This document shows, in pieces, positions 30,954 to 33,181 of a stretch of DNA of 33,181 bases; the first letter of the stretch is position 1, and each line of letters opens with the position of its first letter. The DNA is from Actinomycetota bacterium (lineage in GTDB: Bacteria; Actinomycetota; Acidimicrobiia; Acidimicrobiales; Microtrichaceae): the NCBI GenBank assembly GCA_009700815.1, contig WLLG01000002.1, forward strand, positions 1 through 33,181. Reading direction: 5' to 3'. Below the pieces are notes generated by a model. The model was not told the DNA's origin. It did not search any database and saw only the letters and a program-made list of their open reading frames with translations. Made by a program: the position numbers and the translations under genes.

Positions 30954-30988
30954 GATGAGGGGGGTCCACTATGAGCGCGAGAGCACGC

Positions 30989-31069
30989 GCGGAAAGTGTG
31001 ATTTTTTCTGACCAATTCCAAAGAAATGCTTGATCGTGGAGGAAATAGGGTTAGGATGGCGGAAAGTGG
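30989..31069 (+). promoter_or_regulatory. Candidate MraZ boxes: GCGGAAAGTG at 30989 and 31060
   Basis: Two identical decamers contain AAAGTGT and AAAGTGG, which resemble the AAAGTG[T/G] direct-repeat boxes described for MraZ in Mollicutes. The second copy lies at the predicted transcription start of the mraZ promoter (TAGGAT, 31053-31058). Autoregulation by MraZ is a plausible role. Confidence 0.4.
31031..31058 (+). promoter_or_regulatory. Candidate mraZ (dcw operon) promoter
   Basis: A -35-like TTGATC (31031-31036) and a -10-like TAGGAT (31053-31058) are 16 bases apart; a second TANNNT hexamer (TAGGGT) abuts the -10. A start near 31065 would leave a leader of about 160 bases before mraZ. 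Confidence 0.4.
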
Positions 31070-31135
31070 AGCAAAAGGGAAGCTTTAGGGGGAATTGCCC
31101 AAGGTTCTTGGTTCGCTCCATTCGGGACCAGCAGT

Positions 31136-31161
31136 ACCGGCCAGCAAAACCGGCCAGCAAT
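31136..31161 (+). repeat. 13-bp duplication in the mraZ leader
   Basis: ACCGGCCAGCAAA is followed at once by ACCGGCCAGCAAT. It lies in the predicted untranslated leader, between the promoter and the mraZ start. I see nothing else recognisable in the remaining leader sequence. Confidence 0.8.
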
Positions 31162-31228
31162 AACGATTAGCAGCAGCAAGCGATCTAGTGAGCCAACCAG
31201 CCGCCGAGCGGCTTGAGCGAGTGAGGGT

Positions 31229-31663
31229 ATGGAATTCTTCGGTCAGTTTGAACACACGATCGACGATAAGGGCCGCATGGTCCTCCCTTCTGCGTACCGC
31301 TCCGAATTTGTCGACGGTGCGTATCTTGCGTTTCTCGGTAGTTCAGCGGCGTTGTTCACCCCGGACGGGTGGGATCGCTACCGCAGAAAAATTGAACTGA
31401 GCGGAAAATTCGAGCGCCAAGACATGCAAGTGCTTTTGTCACTAGTGAGCCCTGCCACGCCTGACTCCCAGCATCGCGTCACGGTCAGTTCACAGCTGAG
31501 AGAGATTCTGGGCCTGCAACGTGAAGTCACGATTGTGGGTTCGGGCAGTTTCGCTGCGATCTATGACCGATCAGTCTGGGCTGCACGACAGAGCGAAACC
31601 TTGTCGAGAGATGAACAAGGACAGACCTTGGCCGACAAATTCAACGAATTGACGTTCTTATGA
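31229..31663 (+). CDS. mraZ: Transcriptional regulator MraZ
   Basis: An AbrB/SpoVT-fold regulator of the dcw (division and cell wall) operon. The start MEFFGQFEHTIDDKGRMVLP is the family hallmark and holds the first DxxGRxxxP motif. The second motif is degenerate here (DSQHRVTVSSQLRE, with His in place of Gly). The ATG at 31229 has GAGTGAGGG just upstream. Length (144) is normal. It begins the dcw cluster (mraZ, rsmH, ftsL) and is expected to repress its own promoter through boxes upstream. Confidence 0.93.
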   Translation: MEFFGQFEHTIDDKGRMVLPSAYRSEFVDGAYLAFLGSSAALFTPDGWDRYRRKIELSGKFERQDMQVLLSLVSPATPDSQHRVTVSSQLREILGLQREVTIVGSGSFAAIYDRSVWAARQSETLSRDEQGQTLADKFNELTFL

Positions 31664-31858
31664 GCCGCAGCGACTCCAGCGCCAACTGCAACGAAAGATC
31701 AAGCACCATCTATCCGCCGGCCATGCCGGTGGGCAGCTTCCCGGTCAACGTGAGGGTTGGCCTTGAACTCCGCCCGCGCCGATTCGGACTGACCGGGGAG
31801 ACATCCCGGCAGTCGTCGCGTGATCGGGAGGCTGTCCTCCAGCAAGGCCGGAGCAGTT
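31664..31858 (+). ncRNA. Hairpin-rich mraZ-rsmH gap, candidate mraW RNA motif
   Basis: The 195-base gap holds four hairpins: CCGGC-CAT-GCCGG (31717-31729), GGTCAAC-6-GTTGGCC (31743-31762), CCGGG-7-CCCGG (31793-31809) and GGAGG-4-CCTCC (31827-31840). It also contains CUUCCCG (31737-31743), close to the CUUCCCC loop I recall for the actinobacterial mraW RNA motif, described upstream of mraW operons. A 69-codon frame from 31660 covers it but has no protein character. The family match is unverified. Confidence 0.45.
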
Positions 31859-32803
31859 GTGTCCGATGACTTCGTACACAAGCCAGTCCTGCTCGATCGC
31901 ATCGTGGACTTGTTCAGCGAAGTTCCCGCTGGACTCTACGTGGATGCGACCCTTGGGGGAGCAGGCCATGCGCGTGCGGTGCTGCAAGCCAATCCGGGGT
32001 TGCACTTACTCGGCCTTGACCGAGATGAAGTCGCCCTCTCAGCGGCGATGCGGAATTTGGCAGACATGCCGGACCGGTTCGAACTTGTCCGAACCGGTTT
32101 CGATCAATTGGAACATCTTGTACGAGACCGAACCCATCAAGGAGCGAGTGCTGTGCTACTAGATCTTGGAGTTTCTTCTCCTCAGCTTGATCAGGCCGAG
32201 CGAGGGTTTTCGTATCGATCAGCAGCCCCGTTGGACATGCGGATGGATCGCCGCGAACCAAAGAGCGCAATGCAAGTGGTGAACGAATACACCTACCCCG
32301 AGCTTGCGCGTGTGATTCGGACCTATGGGGAAGAGCGGTTTGCCTCTCGAGTCGCCCGAGCGATCGTCGAAGCCCGCCCCGTTACGGACACAGCAGAACT
32401 GGCTGAAATCATTCGTAATGCCATTCCTGCAGCAGCACGGCGTACTGGAGGTCACCCTGCTAAGCGGACGTTCCAGGCAATCCGAATCGAAGTCAATTCT
32501 GAGCTCGAACAACTCTCTGATGCGCTAGACGGTGCGTTATCGGTCTTGGCCCCAGGTGGGCGACTTGCAGTGCTCTCGTACCATTCGCTTGAAGACCGAA
32601 TGGTCAAGTCTGCGTTTCGGCAGGCTGAAACTGGCGGCTGTGTCTGTCCCTCGGGGCTGCCCTGTGCGTGTGGGGCGGAGCCAACCGTTCGACTTCTGAA
32701 GCGCGGCGCTTGGAAAGCCGCTCCAGAAGAGATCGCTGTGAATCGACGGGCAGAGAGTGTCCGTCTGAGGGCCGTTGAGCGACTCGAGGAGCAGGCCTCG
32801 TGA
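31859..32803 (+). CDS. rsmH: 16S rRNA (cytosine1402-N4)-methyltransferase RsmH
   Basis: RsmH (MraW) methylates C1402 in the decoding centre of 16S rRNA, using S-adenosylmethionine. HKPVLLDRIVDLF opens the fold; YVDATLGGAGHA is the SAM-binding motif I and LLGLDRDEVAL the following acidic strand. LDLGVSSPQLDQAERGFSY, FASRVARAIVEARP, RTFQAIRIEVNSELEQL and LSYHSLEDRMVKSAFRQ are the catalytic and C-terminal signatures. A cysteine-rich loop (GCVCPSGLPCACG) precedes the end. The GTG at 31859 has GGAG five bases upstream; a GTG at 31820 would add 13 residues. The gene ends in a GTGA overlap with ftsL. Confidence 0.95.
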   Translation: MSDDFVHKPVLLDRIVDLFSEVPAGLYVDATLGGAGHARAVLQANPGLHLLGLDRDEVALSAAMRNLADMPDRFELVRTGFDQLEHLVRDRTHQGASAVLLDLGVSSPQLDQAERGFSYRSAAPLDMRMDRREPKSAMQVVNEYTYPELARVIRTYGEERFASRVARAIVEARPVTDTAELAEIIRNAIPAAARRTGGHPAKRTFQAIRIEVNSELEQLSDALDGALSVLAPGGRLAVLSYHSLEDRMVKSAFRQAETGGCVCPSGLPCACGAEPTVRLLKRGAWKAAPEEIAVNRRAESVRLRAVERLEEQAS

Positions 32804-33181
32804 CAGCTGTTCGTAGCCGATCCGCTCGGAGATCACCCGCAGTAATTCAACCCAAGTCAACTACGCGCCGCACTAGCGCTGCAGCTAGCAGCACAAAGTC
32901 GCGAGCTGTGGTCCGGCCGCTCCCCCAGAAGGCGGCCGGACCACAGCTCCGAATATTTCCTCGCAGGGTTGTGTCGCTCCGCCTCGCCGTGCTTATGGCC
33001 GTCTTGTTGTTCTTTGGATTTTTGTTCGGAGCGGTTGCGATTCAGAGCCAGCGCATCTCGGGCCAACGCCAGATTGATCTGCTATCAGCCGAGATCAGCG
33101 CCCAGCAGGACACCAACCATGCTCTGCGCGCTCAGGTGGCGGAACGAGAGGCGCCCGAGCGAATCACCGCAGAGGCTGAGA
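32800..33181 (+). CDS. ftsL: Cell-division protein FtsL-like (3' truncated by window edge)
   Basis: The frame opens with a GTG overlapping the rsmH stop and stays open to the window edge (127 codons visible). It has a basic, Ser/Thr-rich cytoplasmic N-terminus of about 60 residues, one membrane helix (about 63-82: LAVLMAVLLFFGFLFGAVAI) and the start of a periplasmic coiled coil (QRISGQRQIDLLSAEISAQ and onward), with an ERITAEAE-like stretch. Position after rsmH, topology and size fit FtsL, a bitopic subunit of the FtsQLB division complex. FtsL sequences are very divergent, so the call rests on context and layout. A perfect 18-bp inverted repeat (32903-32949) lies inside its N-terminal coding region. 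Confidence 0.8.
   Translation, partial: MTAVRSRSARRSPAVIQPKSTTRRTSAAASSTKSRAVVRPLPQKAAGPQLRIFPRRVVSLRLAVLMAVLLFFGFLFGAVAIQSQRISGQRQIDLLSAEISAQQDTNHALRAQVAEREAPERITAEAE
32903..32949. repeat. Perfect 18-bp inverted repeat inside the ftsL reading frame
   Basis: Arms GAGCTGTGGTCCGGCCGC (32903-32920) and its exact complement (32932-32949) flank an 11-base loop. They encode AVVRPLPQKAAGPQLR in the disordered N-terminus of ftsL. In RNA this would be a very stable hairpin about 100 bases after the ftsL start. There is no T run after it. Confidence 0.85.

Noticed and set aside
31660-31869. 69-codon frame overlapping the mraZ stop and the rsmH start
   Set aside because: The product has no domain or regular composition, and the region is full of hairpins, so a structured untranslated segment is more likely.
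1-33181. CRISPR array, phage or insertion-sequence content
   Set aside because: The tandem arrays have no unique spacers, and no transposase, integrase or phage structural gene is visible on either strand.

Overview
The window is a moderately GC-rich, gene-dense chromosomal segment with the gene content of an actinobacterium (Actinomycetota). The evidence is an MtrA/MtrB/LpqB-like operon, a DUF3040 membrane protein, an ArsA-type ATPase with a C-terminal HSP20-like domain, frequent GTG starts, many 4-base ATGA/GTGA overlaps between genes, TANNNT -10 hexamers close to start codons, and a division (dcw) cluster entered through mraZ-rsmH-ftsL. Acidimicrobiia is my best guess for the class, but that is an inference. 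I see no phage, IS element, CRISPR array, rRNA or tRNA.

Layout. (1) 1-7484, plus strand: the end of queG, a four-helix membrane protein overlapping an ArsA-family ATPase, an acidic low-complexity protein, a large coiled-coil protein that looks like an SMC/RecF-type ATPase without its P-loop, a ROK glucokinase, and an AlaC-like aminotransferase. (2) 7481-12296: a TetR regulator, an ACT-domain protein, glycerol kinase, 6-phosphofructokinase and a GerMN lipoprotein. (3) 11661-15863, minus strand: the GerMN lipoprotein, sensor kinase and response regulator (LpqB-MtrB-MtrA order), then an inositol-monophosphatase-family enzyme and a small membrane protein. (4) 16001-19779: a membrane-anchored HTH protein and three lipoproteins (cupredoxin, DUF1996, beta-helix). 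(5) 19903-26861: Nudix-dinB-DUF3040 facing a tgpA-like transglutaminase, a DUF58 protein and a MoxR ATPase. (6) 26945-30873: a second ROK protein, a small protein of unknown function, MenC, a Nudix hydrolase and a lipoate ligase. (7) 30874-33181: a structured intergenic region, mraZ, a hairpin-rich mraZ-rsmH gap, rsmH and the start of ftsL.

The most distinctive signal is not one gene. At least fourteen short tandem-repeat arrays are spread through the window. All nine inside genes have periods divisible by three (6, 9, 12, 15, 18, 24). All five outside genes have periods that are not (13, 16, 17). This suggests frequent slippage or short tandem duplication, filtered by reading frame. Several arrays add low-complexity loops to otherwise ordinary enzymes (GlpK, MenC, Nudix, LplA, TetR).

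Two large hairpin-forming inverted repeats lie in the division-gene region. One of 47 bp is upstream of mraZ. The other has perfect 18-bp arms inside the ftsL reading frame. With a candidate MraZ-box promoter and a hairpin-rich mraZ-rsmH gap, they suggest layered post-initiation control of the dcw operon.
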